This document shows, one piece after another, positions 6,252-12,887 of a DNA stretch of 20,101 bases. The position numbers were made by a program, and so were the translations under genes. Under the pieces are notes generated by a model, which searched no databases, was not told where the DNA came from, and saw nothing but the letters and a program-made list of their open reading frames with translations. Position 1 is the first letter of the stretch. Each line of letters begins with the position of its first letter. Source of the stretch: a virus; the IMG/VR virus record IMGVR_UViG_3300037189_014320, positions 1-20,101 of that record. One strand, 5' to 3'.

Positions 6252-7790
6252 TCAACCTCCCGCGAATTCGAAGGTTTCCATCAGGTCGCCCTCGGAAACC
6301 GCATCGCGGATCTGCTCAAGGACGCCAAGCTGCTGCTCCTGGACGTCGCCGGAACCGCCACGCATCAGGCGGAACATCTCGGCAATGCCTTCCTTTGAGC
6401 GGCTGTCGGTGGCCCTTAGGACCTCTTGCGACTGCCCGGTGAACGCTGCCGGCTCAGTCGCCTGAGACTTCACGGCAGATCGGTCGGCAGTGTTCTTCGC
6501 GCTGGCCGCCTCGCTGGCCGCTTTGAGGGAGTCCGAAACCATCGTGGCCAACGGCCCTTTCTGGGCCTGGGCGACAGGTCCGCCGTCGCCGAACGCTCGT
6601 TTGAAATCCTCGCCGGCCGCGATCCCGCCTTCTGTCATGGCGGTGAACATTGAGTTGTTGAACGCGTCCGCGCCCTTGATGAAATTGTCGACGCCCAGGT
6701 CGACGCCGACACGCTTTGCCAGGAAATCGGCACCCTTCAGCAAGGCCGTCACAGGGGCCGTCAGGCCCGCAATACCGGCGGCCAGCACAACCTTGAGCGC
6801 GTTGCCGACGCCAGACAGGAACGCAGCTACACGGCTTCCCAGCTCGAACACGCCGGCCCACTGGGCGCCGACGCTCGAGACAAACTCCCAGGCCGACGTG
6901 AGCCCTCCCAGGAACGAGTCGGCGATCGACGCCAGGAACTCGGCACCGGCCATGATCCCCTCGCCGATGAACTGGCCGATGTTGGCCCCGCCGATCCCGC
7001 CGATCAGGTTCGTGAATGTATCTGTGACGGACTGGATCGCCGGTGCCAGGTAGGCCACCACCTGCTGCACGACGCCCTGTATGGACGCGTAGGCCCGCGT
7101 GAAGGCGTCGTTCATCTCCTCGACGGCAACGCCCTGCTCGTTCGTCAGGGCCATTCCGAACTTGTTGGCCTCCTCGACGGCCTTGCGGATCGAGCCGGCG
7201 CCGCCCTCAAAGAGCGGAAGCAGCTCGGCCCCGCTCTTGCCAAACAGGCCAATCGCAGCTCGAGCACGCTCGGCCGGCGTCGGAAGGCCGGCGATCGCGT
7301 CGGCCATCATCTGAAACCGCTCGGCGGGCGTCTTGTTTTGCAGCTCGTCGACTGACAGGCCCACGCCGGCAAGGGCCTGCTGGGCGAGGGCGGAGCCTTG
7401 GGCGGCCTTCACGAACGCCACGTCGGCCTTGGTGGCCGCCTTGCCGATCGTCTCCATTGAGACGCCAGCCAGGTCGCCGGCCAGCGACAGGCCAGCCAGC
7501 TCGCCGTATGTCATGCCGAGCTGACGCGACAGCTTCGACGTCTTGTCGATGCCCTCGGCCTGGCCTTTGGCCATGCTGACAAACGCCCTGGCGGCGGACG
7601 CGGCGCCGCTGGCGACCTGGCCGAAGAGCTGGGCGCCCTGGATGGCCGCCAGCATCCGCATCCCGGACCGCAGGCCGGCAACGTCGCCGGACAGCTTCTT
7701 GAACGACGACGACGCCTCCGCGACCCCAGCCTTCAGGCCGGACGTCGACGCGGTGAATACGGCGGATACTTTGCCGATCGTGGCTGCCAT
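6252..7790 (-). CDS. Tape measure protein
   Basis: This is a 512-aa protein that sets tail length and leaves the tail during DNA ejection. I prefer ATG 7788-7790, which has AGGG upstream and overlaps the preceding stop by one base; GTG at 7791-7793 is the alternative and adds one residue. Its N-terminal part is typical (IGKVSAVFTASTSGLKAG, then helical LAAIQGAQLFGQVASGAASAARAFV). ARAAIGLFGKSGAELLPLFE near residues 177-195 is a hallmark of tape measure proteins. Hydrophobic stretches lie at about 238-300 and 320-352. The C-terminus ends in an acidic helical region (QLGVLEQIRDAVSEGD). It is short for the class; at about 0.15 nm per residue, a tail of very roughly 75 nm is expected. Confidence 0.93.
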   Translation of the reverse strand: MAATIGKVSAVFTASTSGLKAGVAEASSSFKKLSGDVAGLRSGMRMLAAIQGAQLFGQVASGAASAARAFVSMAKGQAEGIDKTSKLSRQLGMTYGELAGLSLAGDLAGVSMETIGKAATKADVAFVKAAQGSALAQQALAGVGLSVDELQNKTPAERFQMMADAIAGLPTPAERARAAIGLFGKSGAELLPLFEGGAGSIRKAVEEANKFGMALTNEQGVAVEEMNDAFTRAYASIQGVVQQVVAYLAPAIQSVTDTFTNLIGGIGGANIGQFIGEGIMAGAEFLASIADSFLGGLTSAWEFVSSVGAQWAGVFELGSRVAAFLSGVGNALKVVLAAGIAGLTAPVTALLKGADFLAKRVGVDLGVDNFIKGADAFNNSMFTAMTEGGIAAGEDFKRAFGDGGPVAQAQKGPLATMVSDSLKAASEAASAKNTADRSAVKSQATEPAAFTGQSQEVLRATDSRSKEGIAEMFRLMRGGSGDVQEQQLGVLEQIRDAVSEGDLMETFEFAGG

Positions 7791-8113
7791 CACTCGCCCT
7801 GCATCTGTTTTGCGAACGCCGGAATCTTTGCCAGCTCGGCCTTCAGCTCCTCAAACGTCTGCGGCTTCTCGCGGTAGCTCGGAAGGAACCGCTCCTCGGC
7901 CGTCGGATCAGGCTTCGCCCCGAAGGCCGCGGCCGTCACAAGGGACGACCTGGCGGCCATCCGCCACGGGTCGCCGAATGGCTCGATCCGCCAGGCGGCC
8001 ATCCAGAGCTTGAGTTGCCGAACCGTCAGTCGTCTCTTCCAGGCCTCCACGTTTGGTATTCCGAGCGACAGGGCCAGCCGGTAGATGAACACGTCGTCCG
8101 GCCGGCCCCTCAT
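7790..8113 (-). CDS. Tail assembly chaperone, lambda GpT-like (downstream partner)
   Basis: This 107-aa reading frame begins at ATG 8111-8113 if translated on its own. It starts MRGRPDDVFIYRLALSLGIP, then RRLTVRQLKLWMAAWRIEPF and GDPWRMAARSSLVTAAAFG, matching the minor tail protein T / DUF4035 type of tail chaperone (x-SL-x-E-W-x-A-x-x-R-x-x-P-F-G-x-x-R). It is in the -1 frame relative to the gene before it, which carries a canonical slippery site, so it is probably also made as the C-terminal part of a 222-aa G-T fusion. GAGGG upstream of the ATG may allow independent starts as well. It sits between the tail tube genes and the tape measure, where this chaperone always lies. Confidence 0.85.
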   Translation of the reverse strand: MRGRPDDVFIYRLALSLGIPNVEAWKRRLTVRQLKLWMAAWRIEPFGDPWRMAARSSLVTAAAFGAKPDPTAEERFLPSYREKPQTFEELKAELAKIPAFAKQMQGE

Positions 8114-8119
8114 TTTCCC
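8071..8119 (-). promoter_or_regulatory. Programmed -1 ribosomal frameshift signal between the two tail chaperones
   Basis: The last two sense codons of the upstream chaperone are GGA AAA, preceded by G and followed by TGA, so the heptamer G GGA AAA (8113-8119) fits the X XXY YYZ rule exactly. It differs from the lambda G-T site (GGGAAAG) only at its last base. The downstream frame is the -1 frame. Four bases after the heptamer, an 11-bp stem can form between 8098-8108 and 8071-8081 with one G-U pair and a 16-base loop. After slippage the next codon is ATG of the downstream frame. Confidence 0.85.
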
Positions 8120-8457
8120 TCGAGCTCGTCGATCTCCTTGTCGGTGATCAGGAGCAGCTTCTGGCCCGCCTCCCATATCTCGTGCAGCGCCCGCGCGTTC
8201 TTTTTGCCGAGCCTGGCCACGTCCGCGTCGGACGTGAACAGCCGATTGCCGTCGGCATCGCACAGCAGCAGGCTCGCCAGCTTGGCCCGCCAGCTCGCCC
8301 GCTTGCCCTGGTTGGCGGCGCAGAAGATCTCCCACTCGTCGCGGACGTCTGCCGTCGGGTCGAGCAGGTAGACGTCCTTCCCCCACGCCTTGATGTGCAG
8401 CAGCTGCGGCGGGCGGATGTCATCGAGGGCCAGGATCTCGTCGGCGGTGAGCGGCAT
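8110..8457 (-). CDS. Tail assembly chaperone, lambda GpG-like (upstream partner)
   Basis: This is a 115-aa protein from ATG 8455-8457, with AGGGAA about 7 bases upstream. An earlier in-frame ATG at 8505 would lie inside the preceding gene and is not preferred. The sequence begins MPLTADEILALDDIRPPQLL, then a beta segment with HIKAWGKDVYLLDPTADVRD and a helical end (LHEIWEAGQKLLLITDKEIDEL), as in tail chaperones of the G family that coat the tape measure protein. Its last codons form the slippery site. Identification rests on position, size, the frameshift signal and the T-like partner more than on sequence similarity. Confidence 0.85.
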   Translation of the reverse strand: MPLTADEILALDDIRPPQLLHIKAWGKDVYLLDPTADVRDEWEIFCAANQGKRASWRAKLASLLLCDADGNRLFTSDADVARLGKKNARALHEIWEAGQKLLLITDKEIDELEGK

Positions 8458-8468
8458 TGGATTCCCTG

Positions 8469-8858
8469 TTAGTCGAAGCCTGTGAACTGGAACGTGGCGG
8501 CCCACTGGATCAGCTCGCCCCGCGCCAGCTCGGCGTCGAGGGACGAGCAGAAGGCCTGCCCAGAAAACGTCTTTCCGTCGGCCCAGGTTGCGACGAGCGT
8601 GCCAGGCCCGCCGATGTCCGTCTTCGCCAGGCTAGGCGAGCCGATGAACCTGGCGGTGATGGTGCCTGGCTCGATGCTCGTGCAGTTGTACTGCTTGACT
8701 ACGCGAGCGCTCTGGCCGGAGCCGACGACCTGCGACCTGAAACTCGTGACCTCGTGAACGTTCCCGGCAGTGACCGACGGCGAGAACCCTTGAAGGACGC
8801 CGAGGTACGTTCCACGAAACGTTATGTTCGCTCCCTGGCTGTCGGGGACGTCCGGCAC
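8469..8858 (-). CDS. Major tail protein paralogue B
   Basis: This is a 129-aa protein with a GTG start at 8856-8858 and GGGGGTGA just upstream. It shares with the gene before it the start MPD-x-x-DSQG, a central TIT-x-x-x-x-G strand and the end GQAFC-x-x-x-x-x-L-x-A-x-x-GEL followed by a x-F-x-x-TG strand, so the two are tandem paralogues. Both are small beta-rich proteins in the position of the tail tube gene, directly before the tail chaperones. The pair may build a tube from two subunits, or one may form a tail-end ring; the sequence does not decide. It is short for a tail tube protein. Confidence 0.75.
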   Translation of the reverse strand: MPDVPDSQGANITFRGTYLGVLQGFSPSVTAGNVHEVTSFRSQVVGSGQSARVVKQYNCTSIEPGTITARFIGSPSLAKTDIGGPGTLVATWADGKTFSGQAFCSSLDAELARGELIQWAATFQFTGFD

Positions 8859-8873
8859 GGCTCACCCCCAGGT

Positions 8874-9215
8874 TCAGCCGGTCAGCTTGAACGACGCCGT
8901 CCCGACGAGCAATTCTCCTACAGCCGCGGTGAGCTCGAACTCTTCGCAGAACGCCTGGCCACTGATTCCGAGCGTGCTGCACGAGATCGCGTACTTGGAG
9001 CCTCGAGGAGGGGCGGTCGTCCCCCAGTATTCGCAGGTGATCGTATCGCCGTCGTCCAGCGGTGCCTGCTGAAAGACGCGAGTCGAGCCAGCAGTGGCCG
9101 ACAGTGGGGTAACGTCGATCGTCGGACGCGACCGCTTCACCTTCACGTTCTTCGCCACAAACGTGACGGAGTTGAAGCTAAACGTCGTTCCCTGGGAGTC
9201 TGCGATGTCGGGCAT
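8874..9215 (-). CDS. Major tail protein paralogue A
   Basis: This is a 113-aa protein from ATG 9213-9215 with AGGAGT about 8 bases upstream. The start MPDIADSQGTTFSFNSVTF is followed by beta segments (VKVKRSRPTIDVTPLSATAG, DGDTITCEYWG) and the end GISGQAFCEEFELTAAVGEL. This end is shared with the next gene (8469-8858). Tail tube proteins typically have such an Ig-like or beta-sandwich pattern with polar strands and a T-x-L-x-A-x-x-GE-x-x-x-x-x-x-F ending. It follows the tail terminator gene by three bases, as expected for the first tail tube gene. Confidence 0.75.
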   Translation of the reverse strand: MPDIADSQGTTFSFNSVTFVAKNVKVKRSRPTIDVTPLSATAGSTRVFQQAPLDDGDTITCEYWGTTAPPRGSKYAISCSTLGISGQAFCEEFELTAAVGELLVGTASFKLTG

Positions 9216-9218
9216 GTC

Positions 9219-9614
9219 CTACTCCTGCCAGCGGATTTGATACGTGTGCTCGACCATAAACGTCGGCTTGTCCTGGCCATCAAAAAAGACCGGGTCGCCG
9301 TCGCGCTCCTCCAGGAGCAAACACAGCCGGATTGTGATTCCGGAGGCCGTGCCGTTGAAGTTGTGCATGGCGGCCCGAACCGAGTCCGCAAGCGTCTTCG
9401 CCTGGGAATACGTGGCGGCGTAGATCTCGAGCTGGAACGTCCCGGCCGGGTTGACGTTCAACGGGGCGTTGTACATGACCGTCGCCCTGTCAGTGCCTGT
9501 CCGCCCGTAGATGACGTACGGCAGGGCTGCCGATTCCGGCGCGATCAGCGGGAAGGCTTGGCAGCTCGCGGCGGCCTCGATGGCGGCCTTCGCCCATTGC
9601 TCTGGGAATGGCAT
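9219..9614 (-). CDS. Tail terminator / completion protein, DUF3168-like
   Basis: This is a 131-aa protein from ATG 9612-9614, overlapping the preceding stop by one base (TGATG). Its pattern fits the DUF3168 tail completion family: an N-terminal helix, PYVIYGRTGTDR at 32-43, FQLEIYAATYSQAKTLADSV at 60-79, and a final VEHTYQIRW at 121-129 after a beta hairpin. These proteins cap the tail tube and join it to the head. Gene order agrees: it lies between the gp10-like protein and the tail tube proteins. Confidence 0.82.
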   Translation of the reverse strand: MPFPEQWAKAAIEAAASCQAFPLIAPESAALPYVIYGRTGTDRATVMYNAPLNVNPAGTFQLEIYAATYSQAKTLADSVRAAMHNFNGTASGITIRLCLLLEERDGDPVFFDGQDKPTFMVEHTYQIRWQE

Positions 9615-10114
9615 CAGAACGGGCTCCCAGGGTTCTTGCCGGCAGCCAGCTCCTGCGATGCCTTTTCCAGCGCCGCCGCCATCTCTCCAGACAGGTTCGT
9701 GGCAGCTTTGCCTTTGTACGCTTGCATCACGCCAGCGACGATGCCGCGAGGCCTGACGTATTTCGTGCCGAATTCAAGATAGATAGCCTTCCTGCTCTGC
9801 GGGCCGTACTTGTATCCGAGCACCCCAACAACAAATCCGTCAGCATTCCTGCCTTTGTAATAGGCCTTCGCAACCGCAGCTCTGCGGAGTTCCCCGGATC
9901 TCCGCATTTTCAGGACGCCATTTTTATTTGCTTTCATGACTCTGCCGACTGGTGTAGCGGCCTTGAGAAGTGGAACGCCTGGCCGAAGCGAGCGTTTCAT
10001 TGCGGCGACAAGATGCTTTTTTGCAATATGGCGAGGAAGAGTCGCGTATCGCTGCATGAGCGACGAGATCTCTCCGGACATTTGCTGCCAGTTCAGCGTA
10101 ACTAAGTCGCTCAT
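9614..10114 (-). CDS. HK97 gp10-like head-tail protein
   Basis: This is a 166-aa protein from ATG 10112-10114 (ATGA overlap). The first half is helical and basic (IAKKHLVAAMKRSLRPGVPLL at 30-50, with TPVG at 54-57). The second half has the beta segment GFVVGVLGYKYGP and the family signature YLEFGTKYVRPRG at 112-124, followed by a helix to the end. This matches the HK97 gp10 / putative tail-component family that acts at head-tail joining. Local GC is below that of its neighbours (29 of 60 bases at 9901-9960), which may mean a different evolutionary source. Confidence 0.88.
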   Translation of the reverse strand: MSDLVTLNWQQMSGEISSLMQRYATLPRHIAKKHLVAAMKRSLRPGVPLLKAATPVGRVMKANKNGVLKMRRSGELRRAAVAKAYYKGRNADGFVVGVLGYKYGPQSRKAIYLEFGTKYVRPRGIVAGVMQAYKGKAATNLSGEMAAALEKASQELAAGKNPGSPF

Positions 10115-10443
10115 GTCGCCTTCTCGTCGCAGGTGAGCTCGTGCTCGTCGCGGTTGCCTTGCTCGACGACCGACGCGATATAGAGCAGCCGGTCGGACCT
10201 CGAGGCCCACCGGATCCGCATCTTCCCCGTAAGGCCCGGCACGTAGTGGCAGCGGACGACGAACGTGCCGACGCCGCCAATCTGTTTCCGCCGCTCCTGC
10301 TCGCTGTAGCTGATCGCCTGGACCGCGGCCCGCCTGGTGGCGAATGTCGCCCAGGTGGCCACAGGCTCGCCCAGGTTGTTTCGCGTCTCCGTTTCCTGCT
10401 CGACGACGACCGTCTCGCGGAGGATTCCGGCCGGCAGAGCCAT
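10111..10443 (-). CDS. Head-tail adaptor (SPP1 gp16-like)
   Basis: This is a 110-aa protein from ATG 10441-10443, with TGATG overlap with the preceding stop. It is an all-beta protein that starts LPAGILRETVVVEQETETRN and has the family pattern GEPVATWATFATRRAAVQAI (25-44), then HYVPGLTGKMRIRW and YIASVVEQGNRDEHELTCDE. This is the layout of head-tail adaptor (head closure) proteins that bind under the connector ring. It lies in the standard position after the gp6-like connector. Confidence 0.88.
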   Translation of the reverse strand: MALPAGILRETVVVEQETETRNNLGEPVATWATFATRRAAVQAISYSEQERRKQIGGVGTFVVRCHYVPGLTGKMRIRWASRSDRLLYIASVVEQGNRDEHELTCDEKAT

Positions 10444-11018
10444 CAGTACCTCCCGGTGATCGACTCGCTGGCCAGCAGCATCTCGAACGCCATCGGCACC
10501 TCGGAGAGCTGGACGTCTGACGCTGCCTCGCGGCGGGCGTACAGGTGGCCGACCATGAGCAGGATCGCCGCCCGCAGCTGCGGTGGGATTCTGGCGTCCG
10601 GCCCAGCCCAGTAGGTGACGGTCAGCACCGAGGCCTCTGGGACCGACGGGGCTGTAGTGAACCGGATCACGCCAGGCTTCGAGTCGGCGTCGACCGAATA
10701 GGTCGCGCTCGATACTGCCACGCCGCCAACGTCGACCGCCACCGGGTACGTGTTGCCAGTCAGCACAGGGGCCACCGGCAGCTCGACCTCCCGCGGGCTC
10801 GAGTTGCCCTCTGGCTCGTACCTGGCCCGCAGCTGCTGCGGAGCCAGGGCCAGGCCCATACGCCGCTCGACGAGCCTGCGGGCCGCGGAGATCAGGCCGA
10901 CGATCAGGCCGTCGTCGTCTGTCTGCTCTGGGAGCAGCGACAGCTGGGCCTTCGCGTCGGCCAGGCTAACGGGCTCGACGGTGGGCTGCGTGGCGACGAC
11001 CAGCGACCGAAGACGCAT
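10443..11018 (-). CDS. gp6-like head-tail connector protein
   Basis: This is a 191-aa protein from ATG 11016-11018, with a strong Shine-Dalgarno (AAGAGGTGA). It opens VVATQPTVEPVSLADAKAQL, then DDDGLIVGLISAARRLVERR, the classic N-terminal helical pair of gp6-like connectors. A beta insertion follows (VAPVLTGNTYPVAVDVGGV...) and then a C-terminal helix (PPQLRAAILLMVGHLYARRE) with the usual h-x-x-AhhLLh-x-HLY-x-RRE signature. These proteins form the ring below the portal. The full length and both termini are present. Confidence 0.92.
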   Translation of the reverse strand: MRLRSLVVATQPTVEPVSLADAKAQLSLLPEQTDDDGLIVGLISAARRLVERRMGLALAPQQLRARYEPEGNSSPREVELPVAPVLTGNTYPVAVDVGGVAVSSATYSVDADSKPGVIRFTTAPSVPEASVLTVTYWAGPDARIPPQLRAAILLMVGHLYARREAASDVQLSEVPMAFEMLLASESITGRY

Positions 11019-11021
11019 CGT

Positions 11022-11207
11022 TCACCTCTTGATCGTGGCCGTCTCTTTGCCGGGCTCATTGACCACAGCACGCTCGACCGGCGGCTGGCCCTCGAGCTCG
11101 ACGCCGGCACCCTCCTGGACAATCGCCAGGACGAAATCATTGGCGAACTCGACGACGTCGCCTGGCTGGTGGCCCCAGGCGGCCTTTATGAATCGGACCT
11201 TTGGCAT
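11022..11207 (-). CDS. Small protein after the capsid gene, function unknown
   Basis: This is a 61-aa protein from ATG 11205-11207 with GAGGAG at good distance; a longer frame with ATG at 11249 would start within the stem-loop and is rejected. The sequence is MPKVRFIKAAWGHQPGDVV..., a short beta-rich segment, with a KETATIKR tail. Small proteins of this type often sit between the capsid and connector genes of phages and are poorly understood. The strong stem-loop just upstream may set its expression apart from that of the capsid gene. Confidence 0.72.
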   Translation of the reverse strand: MPKVRFIKAAWGHQPGDVVEFANDFVLAIVQEGAGVELEGQPPVERAVVNEPGKETATIKR

Positions 11208-11227
11208 TGTCTGCTCCTCATGGACCA

Positions 11228-11259
11228 GCGGCCGGGGGCGGTGATCCACCCCCGGCCGC
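11228..11259 (-). terminator. Strong GC-rich stem-loop after the major capsid gene
   Basis: An 11-bp perfect inverted repeat (GCGGCCGGGGG / CCCCCGGCCGC) extends by one G-U and two G-C pairs to a 14-bp stem with a 4-base loop. It lies 24 bases after the capsid stop and 20 bases before the next start codon. No U-tract follows on the transcript, so it is not a classic intrinsic terminator. It may be a pause site, a partial terminator or a 3'-end stabiliser of the capsid mRNA. Confidence 0.7.
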
Positions 11260-11283
11260 CGTGTTTCGCACGCTCGACTGGGA

Positions 11284-12504
11284 TCAGCTGGCTGCCTTGG
11301 CGAGCCGGCCCACGAACTCGGGGGCGTGGTTGGCCACGCCGTACCGGGTGTTCGCCACGTACAGGACCTGGCGATTCCGCATCAGGATCTCGCGGCCGGC
11401 TTCGATCTCGAGGCCGCTGTCCTTGATGCCGATCGCCGACGCCATCGAGAAGTCGCCGTAGAGGGCCAGCGTCGTCGAGGGCAGGCCCTTCACCAGGTAG
11501 ACAGGAGCGCCGAACACCGTCGGCACAACCCGACCGCCGCCGACAGTCATGGTCGTCTGCTGGGCCGCCCACAGCTTCATCAGGTCCACCCAGCCGGCAC
11601 GGCTGGCGACCCACGCCGAAGTCCCCATCACCGTCTCGTCGACCTTGCCGACGACGTCGGCCAGGTTGTTGAGGCTGGTGGCCGCATTGGCAGCCACGGT
11701 GATCGTGTTGCCAGAGGCGACCGCACCTGCCAGGCCGGTGATCGTCGGGCTGGAGGAGTTGCCACCGAGCCAGACGGCGTCGAACTTCTGGGCGTAGGAC
11801 AGGGCGAAACGCTCGGCCACAAGGCCGGCCACGTCGATCGGCGAGTCGTCGAGCAGGCTACGCGACACGGCCACCGAGGCCCGCATCTCGTAAAGCGTCA
11901 GGTCCGCCACGCTGGTGGTCAGGTCCTGGTCGCTGGTCGCGGTGCCTTCGGAAACGAACGACGCGGTGGCGTCGCCGACCTTCGGGAACGAGATCTTCGC
12001 ACCGGCCGGACGCACGACTGTTGCCAGCTGGAGGCCGACCGACGCGTACTGGAGCCGGTTCACGATCGCGTTGTAGAGCTCGCCGATGACGTACTCGGCA
12101 CCCTTCGCGTCGTACGCGGTGGACGTTTCTCCCATCGCCCGGATTTCGCCGGTGTAGAGCTGCCGCAGGTAGCCGCCGACCAGGGCCGCAGCCTTGGCGG
12201 ACGAGAACCCCTGCACGCCGGAGCGGATGTCGGTCCGCTCGCTGCGGGCCTCGCCCTTCTCGACAGCTGCGCGCGGCTCGCTGTCGGCGACCGGCGCCAG
12301 CTTCGAACGGGCCGCCGCAAGGCGGGCCTCGATCGCGTTCTCACGCTCGACGACCTGGTTCAGCTCGTCGGCACGCTGGAGCGCCCGCTCGAGGGCCGCG
12401 GCCGCCGCGCCGTCCTTGTCGTCGTTGGGGTCGACGTTCCGGAGGTTCTCGATCTGCGGGAGAAGGGTGGCGATTTCGTCCTGGGCCAGGCGGAGCTTGC
12501 TCAT
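11284..12504 (-). CDS. Major capsid protein, HK97 fold
   Basis: This is a 406-aa protein from ATG 12502-12504 with GAGGA 4 bases upstream. Residues 1 to about 95 form an acidic and basic coiled coil (the delta or scaffold domain: LPQIENLRNVDPNDDKDG, LERALQRADELNQVVERE), normally removed by the prohead protease. The shell domain follows, with the typical AEYVIGELYNAIVNRLQYAS, VVRPAGAKISFPKVGDATAS, VSRSLLDDSPIDVAGLVAER and WLGGNSSSPTITGLAG segments. It ends YGVANHAPEFVGRLAKAAS. These are signatures of the HK97-type capsid. The gene is bracketed by two structured intergenic gaps, and it is separated from its protease by nine cassette genes. Confidence 0.95.
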   Translation of the reverse strand: MSKLRLAQDEIATLLPQIENLRNVDPNDDKDGAAAAALERALQRADELNQVVERENAIEARLAAARSKLAPVADSEPRAAVEKGEARSERTDIRSGVQGFSSAKAAALVGGYLRQLYTGEIRAMGETSTAYDAKGAEYVIGELYNAIVNRLQYASVGLQLATVVRPAGAKISFPKVGDATASFVSEGTATSDQDLTTSVADLTLYEMRASVAVSRSLLDDSPIDVAGLVAERFALSYAQKFDAVWLGGNSSSPTITGLAGAVASGNTITVAANAATSLNNLADVVGKVDETVMGTSAWVASRAGWVDLMKLWAAQQTTMTVGGGRVVPTVFGAPVYLVKGLPSTTLALYGDFSMASAIGIKDSGLEIEAGREILMRNRQVLYVANTRYGVANHAPEFVGRLAKAAS

Positions 12505-12587
12505 CGTGTCCTCGCGGGGAAGGGTGTTTCGTCGTGATCGACTCGCACACTGTCCCGAACTACGGACCACCGTTGAACTCGACTGTT
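12505..12587 (-). other. 83-base gap before the capsid gene; possible control region
   Basis: This is one of only four gaps longer than 40 bases. It holds several GAAC/GTTC half-sites and the 15-bp palindrome GTTCTACGGTAGAAC, which starts at 12585 and extends to 12599 at the end of the upstream gene. I see no convincing -35/-10 pair on the minus strand. An operator or mRNA processing element is possible. Confidence 0.4.
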
Positions 12588-12619
12588 CTACGGTAGAACT
12601 TTTGCCGGGCATCGCCCGG
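12585..12619 (-). other. Two adjacent inverted repeats at the end of the cassette
   Basis: Two inverted repeats are next to each other: CCGGGC-ATC-GCCCGG (12605-12619, 6-bp stem, 3-base loop) and GTTCTAC-G-GTAGAAC (12585-12599, palindromic DNA; as RNA a 5-bp stem with 5-base loop). They overlap the last codons of the 99-aa gene. There is no U-tract, so a standard terminator is not supported. Confidence 0.5.
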
Positions 12620-12887
12620 ACGAACACGCGCCGCACGAGCAGCGTACGTATCCACCGTCGGGCCTGTAGATGCGGCCCGTGCCGCCGCACTTCTCGCACG
12701 CGGCCGCCTTCGGCTTCTGCTCGAGCTGCGGCGGCGCCGGTTCAGGCGGCGGCGCCGGCTCCTTGGCCATGGCCGCATAGGCCACGGTCACGCAGCCGGC
12801 ACCTCGAGCACGCTCGGCGGCCATGTCGGCCGGATCGCTCGAGGTAGCCGCCAGCATCCAGAGCAGCCAATGCCACAGGGCGTGCAT
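12588..12887 (-). CDS. Small zinc-motif protein with hydrophobic N-terminus
   Basis: This is a 99-aa protein from ATG 12885-12887, directly after the preceding stop (TAG ATG), with GAGG upstream. Residues 3-15 are hydrophobic (ALWHWLLWMLAAT), possibly a membrane segment or signal. A Pro-rich linker (PPPEPAPPQ) leads to a cysteine cluster, ACEKCGGTGRIYRPDGGYVR followed by CSCGACSSGRC (C64, C67, C83, C85, C88, C93). CEKCGGTG matches the CxxCxGxG pattern of DnaJ-type zinc domains. It is the last cassette gene before the capsid gene. Function is unknown; a membrane-bound zinc protein is one reading. Confidence 0.72.
   Translation of the reverse strand: MHALWHWLLWMLAATSSDPADMAAERARGAGCVTVAYAAMAKEPAPPPEPAPPQLEQKPKAAACEKCGGTGRIYRPDGGYVRCSCGACSSGRCPAKVLP

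Noticed and set aside
8209-8220. A second slippery site at GGC AAA AAG in the upstream chaperone
   Set aside because: The base before AAA AAG is C, so it does not fit X XXY YYZ, and the canonical G GGA AAA lies at the correct place downstream.
11228-11259. Classic rho-independent terminator
   Set aside because: The stem is strong enough but no run of U follows on the minus-strand transcript and the operon clearly continues.
12585-12599. LexA/SOS box
   Set aside because: The spacing GTTC-N7-GAAC differs from the GAAC-N4-GTTC and GTTC-N7-GTTC types I know; calling it SOS-linked would be a guess.
11284-12699. Longer capsid frame starting at 12699
   Set aside because: The extension overlaps the 99-aa zinc-motif gene and has unstructured composition. 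ATG 12504 has a proper GAGGA site and begins the normal coiled-coil domain.
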